Positions 1-5,278 of a stretch of DNA of 5,367 bases are shown one piece after another. The position numbers and the translations under genes were made by a program. This DNA comes from Phyllobacteriaceae bacterium (GTDB taxonomy: Bacteria > Pseudomonadota > Alphaproteobacteria > Rhizobiales > Devosiaceae), in NCBI GenBank assembly GCA_012799265.1, contig JAAZLP010000134.1, forward strand, positions 1-5,367, written 5' to 3'. Each line of letters starts with the position of its first letter. Within the stretch, counting starts at the first letter, position 1. The notes under the pieces were generated by a model. That model was not told the DNA's origin. It was given only the letters and a program-made list of their open reading frames with translations, and ran no database searches.

Positions 1-85
1 CGCCCCTATCCAGCCATAACCGGATGAATGCCGCATTGGGTGGCACTTCGCTGCTTGAGATCACCTGTCGGTATGTCTGCCGCAT
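1..85 (-). CDS. 5' end of an unrecognised gene, truncated by the left edge
   Basis: Reading leftward from an ATG at 83-85, the frame stays open to the edge of the window for 28 complete codons, beginning MRQTYRQVISSSEVPPN. A GGTGA ribosome-binding-like sequence lies five bases before the ATG. I do not recognise the family from so short an N-terminus. It has no obvious signal peptide or membrane segment and no P-loop. It is not the start of the GTPase YchF, which often follows pth in this group. It lies 97 bp after the pth stop on the same strand and could be co-transcribed with it. The start codon and RBS fall inside a perfect 8-bp inverted repeat, annotated separately. An open frame of 28 codons can occur by chance in GC-rich DNA, so this rests mainly on the RBS, strand and position. 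Confidence 0.45.
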   Translation of the reverse strand, partial: MRQTYRQVISSSEVPPNAAFIRLWLDRG

Positions 86-110
86 GGTTTCACCACTGGT
101 TTACCATGCG
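81..110 (-). promoter_or_regulatory. Inverted repeat spanning the RBS and start codon of the left-edge gene
   Basis: CGCATGGT at 81-88 and ACCATGCG at 103-110 are perfect 8-bp complements separated by 14 bases. In minus-strand RNA the 3' arm contains the ATG of the left-edge reading frame and the loop contains its GGTGA ribosome-binding sequence. Folding would therefore bury the start codon. It could equally act at DNA level as an operator. The repeat is directly visible; a regulatory role is inference. Confidence 0.4.
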
Positions 111-116
111 ATGCTG

Positions 117-140
117 CGCGCCGACCGTTAACGCGGCGCG
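117..140. repeat. 7-bp inverted repeat in the spacer downstream of pth
   Basis: CGCGCCG at 117-123 pairs perfectly with CGGCGCG at 134-140 across a 10-base loop. It lies 43 bp beyond the pth stop. No run of T follows on the minus strand, so it is not a standard intrinsic terminator. It may stabilise or mark the pth mRNA 3' end. In GC-rich DNA a 7-bp repeat of this kind can arise by chance. Confidence 0.3.
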
Positions 141-182
141 AGCGTGGCACTGCGGACTAGCGCTATTGGGGCGGTTCCGTAG

Positions 183-884
183 TCAGTCCTTGTTGAAGAG
201 CTTGCCGAGCATTTCAGCCAGCGGACCGGTCTTGGGCACTTCTGCCTGTGGTTTCGCGGGCCGTGCCTGGCGCACGTGGCTCTGGGCGGGTTTTTCTGCG
301 GGCTTTTTCTTGTCGTCCTCGCCGGCGATAGCAAGCGCAAGCTTGTTCATGAAGCCGGCGTCGTCGCCCTTGAGCAGGAGAGGGGTCTGCCGGGCGATCT
401 CATCCAGCAGCGGATCGAGCCAGGCCTTGTCGGCCTTTGCAAAGTCTCCGAGCACGTGCGGGGTGACAAATTCCTTGCCCGGATGACCGATGCCGAGGCG
501 GACGCGCTTGTAGTCGAGACCGATCTGCGGGTCGATGGAGCGCAGGCCGTTGTGGCCACCATTGCCGCCGCCGACCTTGACCCGCACCTTGCCGGGGGCG
601 AGGTCCAGCTCGTCGTAAAAGACGATGATGTCGCTGTTGTCAATCTTGTAGAAGCGGGCGACCTGCTGAACGCTGTCGCCGGACTTGTTCATAAAAGTCT
701 GGGGTTTGAGCAGCAGCACGCGCTCGCCGCCGACATTGCCTTCCGCCAAAAGTCCGGCATGCTTGGATTTCCAGGTGGAAATACCGTTCGCCGACGCAAT
801 GGCATCGATGGCCATGAAGCCGATATTGTGACGATTGCCGGCATATTGGGCGCCGGGATTGCCTAGACCTACCAGCAGTTTCAT
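183..884 (-). CDS. pth: Peptidyl-tRNA hydrolase
   Basis: Pth cleaves the ester bond of peptidyl-tRNAs dropped by stalled ribosomes, freeing tRNA in the cytoplasm. The 233-residue product opens with MKLLVGLGNPG. It carries the family's catalytic and binding residues at Asn9, His19, Asn66 (in KPQTFMNKSG), Asp91 (in YDELDLAPGKVR) and Asn112 (in GGGNGGHNGLRS), matching E. coli Asn10, His20, Asn68, Asp93 and Asn114. The catalytic fold ends near residue 190. About 40 further residues rich in Lys, Pro and Ala form a tail, as seen in alphaproteobacterial Pth, and end in a short amphipathic segment. I chose the ATG at 882-884 because the conserved N-terminus begins there and AAGGG lies eight bases upstream; the TTG 21 bases earlier lacks family similarity. 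It follows rplY, a common pairing, but a terminator-like hairpin lies just before its RBS. Confidence 0.96.
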   Translation of the reverse strand: MKLLVGLGNPGAQYAGNRHNIGFMAIDAIASANGISTWKSKHAGLLAEGNVGGERVLLLKPQTFMNKSGDSVQQVARFYKIDNSDIIVFYDELDLAPGKVRVKVGGGNGGHNGLRSIDPQIGLDYKRVRLGIGHPGKEFVTPHVLGDFAKADKAWLDPLLDEIARQTPLLLKGDDAGFMNKLALAIAGEDDKKKPAEKPAQSHVRQARPAKPQAEVPKTGPLAEMLGKLFNKD

Positions 885-898
885 CAAACCAACCCTTG

Positions 899-928
899 AA
901 AACAAACAAGGCGGCCAAAAGGCCGCCT
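899..928 (-). terminator. Intrinsic terminator-like hairpin after rplY, just before pth
   Basis: AGGCGGCC at 921-928 read on the minus strand, a TTTT loop and GGCCGCCT form a perfect 8-bp GC-rich stem (909-928). It is followed on the minus strand by a T-rich tail (TGTTTGTTTT, 899-908). The stem begins 26 bases after the rplY stop, and the pth RBS starts two bases beyond the tail. It fits a Rho-independent terminator or attenuator. Because pth has no clear promoter of its own in between, partial read-through is the likely way pth is expressed. The T tract is interrupted by two G residues, which may weaken it. Confidence 0.72.
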
Positions 929-954
929 CGTAAACATTCGCGGTGCCTTGGAGA

Positions 955-1566
955 TTACTCCGAAGCAGCCTCTTCGCCAGCAGCTTCTTCGGACTTCAGG
1001 CCCGACGGAGCAACGATGGTGGCGATGGTGAAGTCACGATCGGTGATCGCTGGGGTCACGCCCTTGGGGAGCTTGACGGCGGAGATGTGGATCGAGTCAC
1101 CGATTTCGGTGCCGGTCAGGTCAACAGAGATCTCTTCCGGAATCGCGTTGGCCGGAGCGACGACTTCAACGGTGTGGCGCACAACGTTAAGCGTGCCGCC
1201 GCGCTTCAGGCCTGGGCTGGCTTCTTCGTTGTGGAAGACAACGCCAACTTCGACGTGCAGCGTGGAGTTACCCGAAACGCGCAGGAAGTCGATGTGGACC
1301 GGCTGGCCCTTGACGACGTCGAGCTGATAGTCGCGCGGGATCACCTTGTGGATGGTGCCGTCAACGTCCAGATCGAGGACGTGGGACTTGAAACCACCGG
1401 CATAGATTGCCTTGTGGGCGTCCTTGTAAGCGACGGAAACGGTGACGGGGGGCTTCTTGTCACCATAGATAACAGCGGGAACTAGTCCCTGACGACGAGC
1501 TTCGCGAGCGGCCCCCTTGCCCACTCCCTCACGCGCGTGTGCCTTGAGCACTTTATTGGCAGCCAT
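955..1566 (-). CDS. rplY: 50S ribosomal protein L25, long CTC/TL5-type
   Basis: L25 binds 5S rRNA in the large ribosomal subunit; the long form is linked to general stress in other bacteria. The product has 203 residues. The N-terminal L25 domain (about 5-95) includes the ARRQGLVPAVIYG segment at 23-35 and PVHIDFLRV at 89-97. The C-terminal TL5 beta-domain (about 98-190) includes GGTLNVVRHTVEV and IPEEISVDLTGTEIGDSIHI. An acidic Glu/Ala tail closes the protein. That two-domain length is typical of alphaproteobacteria, whereas the E. coli protein has the first domain only. I chose the ATG at 1564-1566 (MAANKVLKA) because family similarity begins there and GGA lies eight bases upstream. ATG 1573-1575 and TTG 1600-1602 are in-frame alternatives. 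A promoter at 1656-1684 and a terminator-like hairpin at 899-928 flank it. Confidence 0.96.
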   Translation of the reverse strand: MAANKVLKAHAREGVGKGAAREARRQGLVPAVIYGDKKPPVTVSVAYKDAHKAIYAGGFKSHVLDLDVDGTIHKVIPRDYQLDVVKGQPVHIDFLRVSGNSTLHVEVGVVFHNEEASPGLKRGGTLNVVRHTVEVVAPANAIPEEISVDLTGTEIGDSIHISAVKLPKGVTPAITDRDFTIATIVAPSGLKSEEAAGEEAASE

Positions 1567-1655
1567 GGAAATCATCCATTCTGGGTTGGTGTATGCTGTC
1601 ACTACAACAACATACGCGCCCGTCCTCCAGGGGTGACGAGCGCTTCATGGGCGGC

Positions 1656-1684
1656 GGTATAGAGCAAACATGCCGAGCCAGCAA
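1656..1684 (-). promoter_or_regulatory. Predicted sigma70-type promoter for rplY
   Basis: On the minus strand TTGCTG (1679-1684) and TATACC (1656-1661) are separated by exactly 17 bases, a good match to housekeeping promoter geometry. Transcription would start near 1648-1649 and give a leader of about 80 bases before the rplY ATG. No competing gene lies between this site and rplY. Start-site position is predicted only. Confidence 0.55.
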
Positions 1685-2020
1685 GGGATTCTATGGGGCT
1701 TCGAGCCCTGCATTGGAGGCATTCGAACCCCTGTCGATGCCCTTGCGCCAGATGACCGCCGAATGGGGATTTCTGCCGCCGCCTGACCCCTCGTCCTCAA
1801 GCCGAATTTTGTTTGAGCCGGCGAAGGTTGAGTGGTGATTGGAGCGTCAAATAAGGATTTGATCCAAGCTTAGGATTGTATCGTTTTCGCTGAGTCGGCC
1901 CGTCGTCCCTGCCACCATTTTTCCTTCGGGATGGGAACCAAGTCCTTGTCTTAGCTGTTGTTTCGCTGACGGCCCTGTGCGGGCGAATATCTGCAGGGGG
2001 CTGCACATGGCCATTCCAAG
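1685..2020. other. Gene-free spacer upstream of the rplY promoter
   Basis: I see no credible gene in this stretch; open frames on both strands lack family features and a convincing RBS. It contains three short dyads. GGGCT/AGCCC lies at 1696-1708 with a 3-base loop. GGCAT/ATGCC lies at 1718-1741, extended by CGA/TCG with one bulged base. The AT-rich TCAAAT/ATTTGA lies at 1847-1862 with a 4-base loop. None has a T tract on either strand that would make it a standard terminator. A transcript from prs would enter this region unless it ends near the prs stop. A small RNA cannot be excluded from sequence alone. Confidence 0.5.
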
Positions 2021-2093
2021 GTCGATCTTGCCACGCTTTATCAAAACCTCTCCGTGGCGATGTGTATGATCGGGCGCGACGGCCGTCTTCTGA
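2021..2093 (+). pseudogene. Possible PAS-domain start, remnant of a sensor cyclase
   Basis: In the frame beginning with the GTC at 2021-2023, the plus strand reads VDLATLYQNLSVAMCMIGRDGRLLR. This resembles the opening strand-turn-strand of PAS sensor domains that often precede GGDEF domains. After it the frame loses any similarity, and the GGDEF remnant continues in a different frame a few bases on. An ATG at 2007-2009 with GGGGG six bases upstream could have been the original start, but it is out of frame with this segment and reaches a stop at 2067-2069. The PAS reading is by eye over about 25 residues and is therefore weak. Confidence 0.33.
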
Positions 2094-2372
2094 GACGCGC
2101 ACGTTGCGGCGCAGATTGCCGAGAGGATGATCGCGGGGGTCAGTGCGCTCGCGATCCCACATGATGGTGGGATTGGCGGAAGGGTGACGGTCAGCTGTGG
2201 TGTGGCGAGCTCATCCTGCCTGTCGGACGCGATGGTGGGCGCACCAGGTACCACCTTGGTCGGTGCTGCAGATCGGGCGCTCTATGAAGCCAAGGCAGCG
2301 GGGCGGAACTGCTATCGAATAGCACCGCCGCCCGCGCTGGACTTCCACGATGGCTTAGTCAAACAGGCTTGA
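2094..2372 (+). pseudogene. C-terminal remnant of a GGDEF (diguanylate cyclase) domain
   Basis: GGDEF proteins make cyclic di-GMP from two GTP. Only the second half of the domain is present here. Starting after an in-frame TGA at 2091-2093, the frame reads DAHVAAQIAERM, then ALAIPHD. RVTVSCGVAS follows (2181-2210), which fits the family's VTVSIGVA strand. ADRALYEAKAAGRN (2268-2309) is the signature near the domain end, and a 20-residue tail follows. The GG(D/E)EF active site, the Mg-binding aspartate and all sensory input are absent, and no upstream frame supplies them, so this cannot be an active cyclase. An internal ATG at 2127-2129 would give an 81-residue ORF without a good RBS. The stop lies 18 bases inside the convergent prs gene. 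Lateral decay with internal deletion is the simplest explanation. Confidence 0.75.
2301..2333. repeat. Imperfect hairpin just beyond the prs stop
   Basis: TGCTAT (2310-2315) pairs with ATAGCA (2319-2324) around a 3-base loop. After a 3x3 internal loop, GGGCGG (2301-2306) pairs with CCGCCC (2328-2333). The element begins 21 bases past the prs stop on the minus strand, so it could protect or help end the prs mRNA. It has no T tract. It also codes for the end of the GGDEF remnant on the plus strand, which alone may explain its sequence. Confidence 0.3.
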
Positions 2373-3287
2373 GACGCTCTGCTCGCTGGCGGTGCGGGCG
2401 ATCGCTTCGCCGATCAGCGGGGCGATGGTCATGCGGCGGATATTGCCGGCGGCCTTGGTAGCATCGGTTTCGAGGATCGAGTCGGTGACGACCAGTTCCT
2501 TGAGCTTGGACGAGGCGATGCGCTCCGAGGCAGCACCCGAGAGGACGCCGTGGGTGATGTAGGCGGAAACTTCCTTGGCGCCAGCCTTGAGCAGGGCCTC
2601 GGCAGCGTTGACCAGGGTGCCGCCACTATCAACGATGTCGTCGATGAGGATGCACGTCTGGCCGGAAACGTCGCCGATGATGTTCATGACCTCGGAAACG
2701 CCGGCGCGTGGGCGGCGCTTGTCGACGATGGCGAGGCTGGCGCCGATGCGGCTGGCAACGTTACGGGCACGAACCACGCCGCCTACGTCGGGCGAAACGA
2801 TCATGACGTTCTTGACGTCGTAATTGTCCTTGATGTCGCGCACCATGACCGGCGCGGCGGTGAGGTTGTCGGTCGGGATATCGAAGAAACCCTGGATCTG
2901 CGCTGCGTGCAGGTCGAGCGTCAGAACGCGGTTGGCGCCGGCTTCGGTAATCAGGTTGGCAACCAGCTTGGCCGAAATCGGTGTGCGCGGAGCAGACTTA
3001 CGATCCTGGCGAGCATAGCCGTAGTAGGGCAGTACAGCCGTGATGCGACGAGCCGAGGAACGGCGGAGCGCATCGATGATGATGAGCAGTTCCATCAGGT
3101 TGTCGTTTGACGGGTAGCTGGTCGACTGAAGAACGAAAACGTCCTCGCCGCGCACGTTCTCGTGCACCTCGACATAGACTTCATTGTCAGCAAAGCGCTT
3201 GACCGTGCAGTCCGTCAGCGGGAGTTCGAGATAGCTGGCGACGGACTGCGCCAGCGGACGGTTGGAGTTGCCGGTCACCAGCTTCAT
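2355..3287 (-). CDS. prs: Ribose-phosphate pyrophosphokinase (PRPP synthetase)
   Basis: Prs transfers pyrophosphate from ATP to ribose 5-phosphate, making PRPP for purine, pyrimidine, histidine, tryptophan and NAD synthesis. The 310-residue product is the usual length for class I enzymes. The N-terminal half has RFADNEVYVEV (31-41) and the ATP-site segment YYGYARQDRK (88-97). Next comes the signature DLHAAQIQGFFDIPTDNL (125-142), with the metal- and ATP-binding His127. SPDVGGVVRAR (165-175) and DKRRP (189-193) follow. The PRPP/ribose-phosphate loop is IDDIVDSGGT (215-224), and THGVLSG (245-251) is near the C-terminus. All key segments are intact. The ATG at 3285-3287 has AGGA eight bases upstream. 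The gene stands 107 bp after pgeF, and a dyad in that gap may carry a promoter. Its last bases overlap the stop end of the convergent GGDEF remnant. Confidence 0.98.
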   Translation of the reverse strand: MKLVTGNSNRPLAQSVASYLELPLTDCTVKRFADNEVYVEVHENVRGEDVFVLQSTSYPSNDNLMELLIIIDALRRSSARRITAVLPYYGYARQDRKSAPRTPISAKLVANLITEAGANRVLTLDLHAAQIQGFFDIPTDNLTAAPVMVRDIKDNYDVKNVMIVSPDVGGVVRARNVASRIGASLAIVDKRRPRAGVSEVMNIIGDVSGQTCILIDDIVDSGGTLVNAAEALLKAGAKEVSAYITHGVLSGAASERIASSKLKELVVTDSILETDATKAAGNIRRMTIAPLIGEAIARTASEQSVSSLFD

Positions 3288-3318
3288 GGGCGCGATCCTG
3301 TCTTAACTAACCCCGGGA

Positions 3319-3330
3319 GAAGGGCCCTTC
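3319..3330. repeat. Perfect 12-bp palindrome in the prs leader
   Basis: GAAGGGCCCTTC is fully self-complementary and lies 32-43 bases before the prs ATG. Without a loop it cannot form a simple RNA hairpin, so a protein-binding site or chance are the realistic readings. No partner copy occurs elsewhere in the window that I noticed. Confidence 0.3.
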
Positions 3331-3342
3331 AGTTTCGCGGCA

Positions 3343-3371
3343 CCATTAGCGAGTCGATCCCGGACTCGCAA
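3343..3371 (-). promoter_or_regulatory. Possible prs promoter overlapped by an operator-like dyad
   Basis: On the minus strand TTGCGA (3366-3371) and TAATGG (3343-3348) are 17 bases apart. The -35 match is fair and the -10 match poor. A perfect 7-bp inverted repeat, GCGAGTC (3349-3355) with GACTCGC (3363-3369), fills the spacer and overlaps the -35 element, as expected for a repressor site. The dyad could instead be a hairpin after the pgeF stop, but no T tract follows it. The dyad is certain as sequence; the promoter is tentative. Confidence 0.33.
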
Positions 3372-3395
3372 CGCCACTTTCGGCGGATCGGTAAA

Positions 3396-4157
3396 CTAAA
3401 CCTGCGACATGGCGACCACAGCCACCTGCCGGCCGGTGCGCGTGCCCTTGTGAGTGGCGTAGCGGTGGGAGAAATAACGGTGCGGATGTGCGTATGTACA
3501 GGAGCCCACGCGCTCGATACTGCGGAGACCTGCGGCGCGCAATTGCGTTTCAACAAAGCCAGGCAGATCGAAATGCGGCTGGCCTCCCGGGGGCGTCGTG
3601 AAGTGATGGCTGCCGGTGGGATGCAGCGCGAGAAAGTCTGCCTTGAACTGCTCACCGACTTCGTAGTTTGGGCCAGATATGGTGGGGCCGTAAGCGGCGC
3701 GAATGAGAGCGGGATTGGCCCCGAGGGCGACCATGGCGGCAATGGTGTTGCCGATGATGCCGTCGACGGCTCCGCGCCAGCCGGCGTGAGCGGCGCCAAT
3801 GATACCAGCCTCAGGATCAGCGAAGAGGATCGGCGTACAGTCTGCCGTCAGAATGCCAAGGGCAACGCCAGGGCGGGCCGTTACCATGGCGTCGGCTTCG
3901 ACGGGAGCGGGGAGCGGCCCGGTCACTGTTTCGACGCGCGCGGAATGAACCTGCTTGAGGAAGATCAACGGACCGGCATTGATGCTGTCGGCAACCGCCG
4001 CGCGGTTACGATCCACTGTCTGCGGGTCATCCCCAACTGCGTGCGAGACGTTGAGACCGGCAAACTCACCCGAAGACGCGCCGCCGCTGCGGCCGAAAAA
4101 GCCATGGCGAAGATTGGGGAGAGAGGCGAGGGCGGGAGCCTGTTCGAAAATGGTCAC
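3396..4157 (-). CDS. pgeF: PgeF/YfiH/LACC1-family protein (peptidoglycan editing factor, purine nucleoside enzyme)
   Basis: Members of this family (DUF152, multicopper polyphenol oxidase fold) were first called laccases. E. coli YfiH/PgeF keeps L-Ser out of peptidoglycan precursors, and relatives of LACC1/FAMIN phosphorylate, deaminate or cleave purine nucleosides. The 253-residue product has the usual length. It shows HGFFGRSGG (18-26), QVHS with His71, ADCTPIL with Cys107, and HAGWRG with His124; these three residues form the metal and catalytic site. YGPTISGPNYEVGEQF (156-171) replaces the more usual GPCI with Thr159. The C-terminal SCTYAHPHRYFSHR and TGRQ segments are typical. The GTG start at 4155-4157 overlaps the stop of the upstream methyltransferase gene in a GTGA, implying translational coupling; no other start fits the conserved N-terminus better. 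Cytoplasmic, with no signal peptide. Which activity dominates cannot be read from sequence. Confidence 0.93.
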   Translation of the reverse strand: MTIFEQAPALASLPNLRHGFFGRSGGASSGEFAGLNVSHAVGDDPQTVDRNRAAVADSINAGPLIFLKQVHSARVETVTGPLPAPVEADAMVTARPGVALGILTADCTPILFADPEAGIIGAAHAGWRGAVDGIIGNTIAAMVALGANPALIRAAYGPTISGPNYEVGEQFKADFLALHPTGSHHFTTPPGGQPHFDLPGFVETQLRAAGLRSIERVGSCTYAHPHRYFSHRYATHKGTRTGRQVAVVAMSQV

Positions 4158-5233
4158 GACACAAATCCTGGCGGCATCAGGCCGGGGCTGTGCGCACAGA
4201 AGACCTTGAACAGCGTCCCCATCTGGTCCTGACCGACCAAGCGGTCATGGGCGATGCGAATGTCCTCGGCAGAGCCGGGATTGGCGCCGGAAAGGGCGGC
4301 GGCGCGTTCGGCAATGCCAAGGCGCTTCAGGAACTCGCCTTGCGTTGCAAGCGGCTGCACGGCCAGACCTCCGGCGCGGGCGACATTGGCCAGGGCGCCG
4401 AAATCGACATGCGCGGATAGATCGGTTTCTCCCGGTGCTTCCAGAACGTTTGCGAAGGTGTGTCGGCGAACGCCCTGCAGTGTGTCGCCGGTCTGCGTGC
4501 TGCCATAGCCATAGTCGATGGCGAGGATGCTGCCGCCCTGTCTGGCGACGATTTTTGCCAGGCGGGTCATGACCTCTGCGCCGGCGAAGGCGACCTCGAG
4601 CATGCTGTCGGTGGGAGCGTCCGCGACCGCGTCCGGCATGGCGCTGGTTGGGATAGGTGTCGGGGAGAGGCCAAAGGCGCGCTTCCCGTCGACGAGCCCG
4701 ATCTGGCGTTCGTGCCAGCCATCCTCCTTGCGCACGAACTGGCGGATCGGCAAGGCATCGAAGAATTCGTTGGCGACGATCAGGACCGGGCCGTCGTCAA
4801 AATTCTCGAAATCCTGCAGCCATTTGGGCTCATATGCTTCAAGGCGTGCATTCTGCTCGGCCATGAGGGCAGGGTTGGTTTCGAAAAGCCTTAGCTTGAG
4901 CGCGTCGCGAAAACCGGGGGCGCGGCAGGCGACGCGCAGTATATCGGCCATCAAAGTCCCTCGGCCGGGCCCAAGTTCGACCAGGGTGAAGGCCTTGGGC
5001 TCGCTCATCTGCTGCCACAGATTGACCAGCCAGAACCCGATGAGCTCGCCAAACATCTGGGAGATTTCCGGCGCGGTGACGAAATCGCCCCTGGCGCCGA
5101 GCGGATCTGCACCCTTGTAATAACCCTTGGTCGGATGTGTCAGGCAGATGCCCATATAGGTCGCCACGGACATCGGACCGGACGAGGTGATCTGGAGGTC
5201 GATCTGCTGTTCGAGGGTTAGCGTATCTTGCAC
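4154..5233 (-). CDS. MidA/NDUFAF7-family class I SAM-dependent methyltransferase
   Basis: The 359-residue product belongs to the MidA family (formerly DUF185). The mitochondrial member NDUFAF7 symmetrically dimethylates an arginine of the complex I subunit NDUFS2; bacterial substrates are less certain, though NADH dehydrogenase assembly is a reasonable inference here. Seen in order are GYYKGADPLGARGDFVTAPE (37-56), ISQMFGE (57-63), SAM-binding motif I VELGPGRGTL (85-94), NEFFDALP (155-162), AIDYGYG (238-244), the HVDFGAL segment (275-281) and QGEFL (298-302). All are family hallmarks and no break is visible. I prefer the GTG at 5231-5233, which has GAGACGG close upstream, to the in-frame TTG at 5243-5245, which would add four residues and lacks an RBS. 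It follows lgt by 45 bp and overlaps pgeF by four bases, so the three are probably co-transcribed. Confidence 0.93.
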   Translation of the reverse strand: MQDTLTLEQQIDLQITSSGPMSVATYMGICLTHPTKGYYKGADPLGARGDFVTAPEISQMFGELIGFWLVNLWQQMSEPKAFTLVELGPGRGTLMADILRVACRAPGFRDALKLRLFETNPALMAEQNARLEAYEPKWLQDFENFDDGPVLIVANEFFDALPIRQFVRKEDGWHERQIGLVDGKRAFGLSPTPIPTSAMPDAVADAPTDSMLEVAFAGAEVMTRLAKIVARQGGSILAIDYGYGSTQTGDTLQGVRRHTFANVLEAPGETDLSAHVDFGALANVARAGGLAVQPLATQGEFLKRLGIAERAAALSGANPGSAEDIRIAHDRLVGQDQMGTLFKVFCAHSPGLMPPGFVS

Positions 5234-5278
5234 GTTCCGTCTCAATTTGTTCGGCTGGTCTGGCGTTCGGTCAGGCCT

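Noticed and set aside
276..866. Plus-strand open frame of 196 codons opposite pth
   Set aside because: Antisense to conserved pth codons, with no RBS and no family features.
885..905. TTG start that would lengthen Pth by seven residues
   Set aside because: The added residues have no family similarity, they overlap the terminator tail, and the ATG at 882-884 has its own RBS.
1712..1745. tRNA-like T-loop (TTCGAA flanked by G and C runs)
   Set aside because: The arms do not form a proper 5-bp T stem, and no acceptor, D or anticodon arms can be placed on either strand.
1593..1838. Plus-strand open frame of 81 codons over the rplY leader
   Set aside because: It starts in the rplY leader, crosses the predicted rplY promoter in antisense and shows no family similarity.
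1845..1850. Strong -35-like TTGACG on the minus strand
   Set aside because: No -10-like hexamer lies 16-18 bases downstream, and a better promoter sits closer to rplY.
1797..2254. Two overlapping minus-strand open frames
   Set aside because: They run opposite the GGDEF remnant and into non-coding spacer, and their products are Arg/Pro/Ser-rich with no recognisable motif.
2127..2372. Intact 81-residue small GGDEF-like protein
   Set aside because: It lacks the catalytic half, has no convincing RBS, and similarity continues upstream of its ATG to an in-frame stop, so a remnant is more likely.
3162..4232. Long plus-strand open frame of 356 codons
   Set aside because: It lies antisense to pgeF and the start of prs, both clear families, and its product is low-complexity without a recognisable domain. 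It is a GC-rich shadow.
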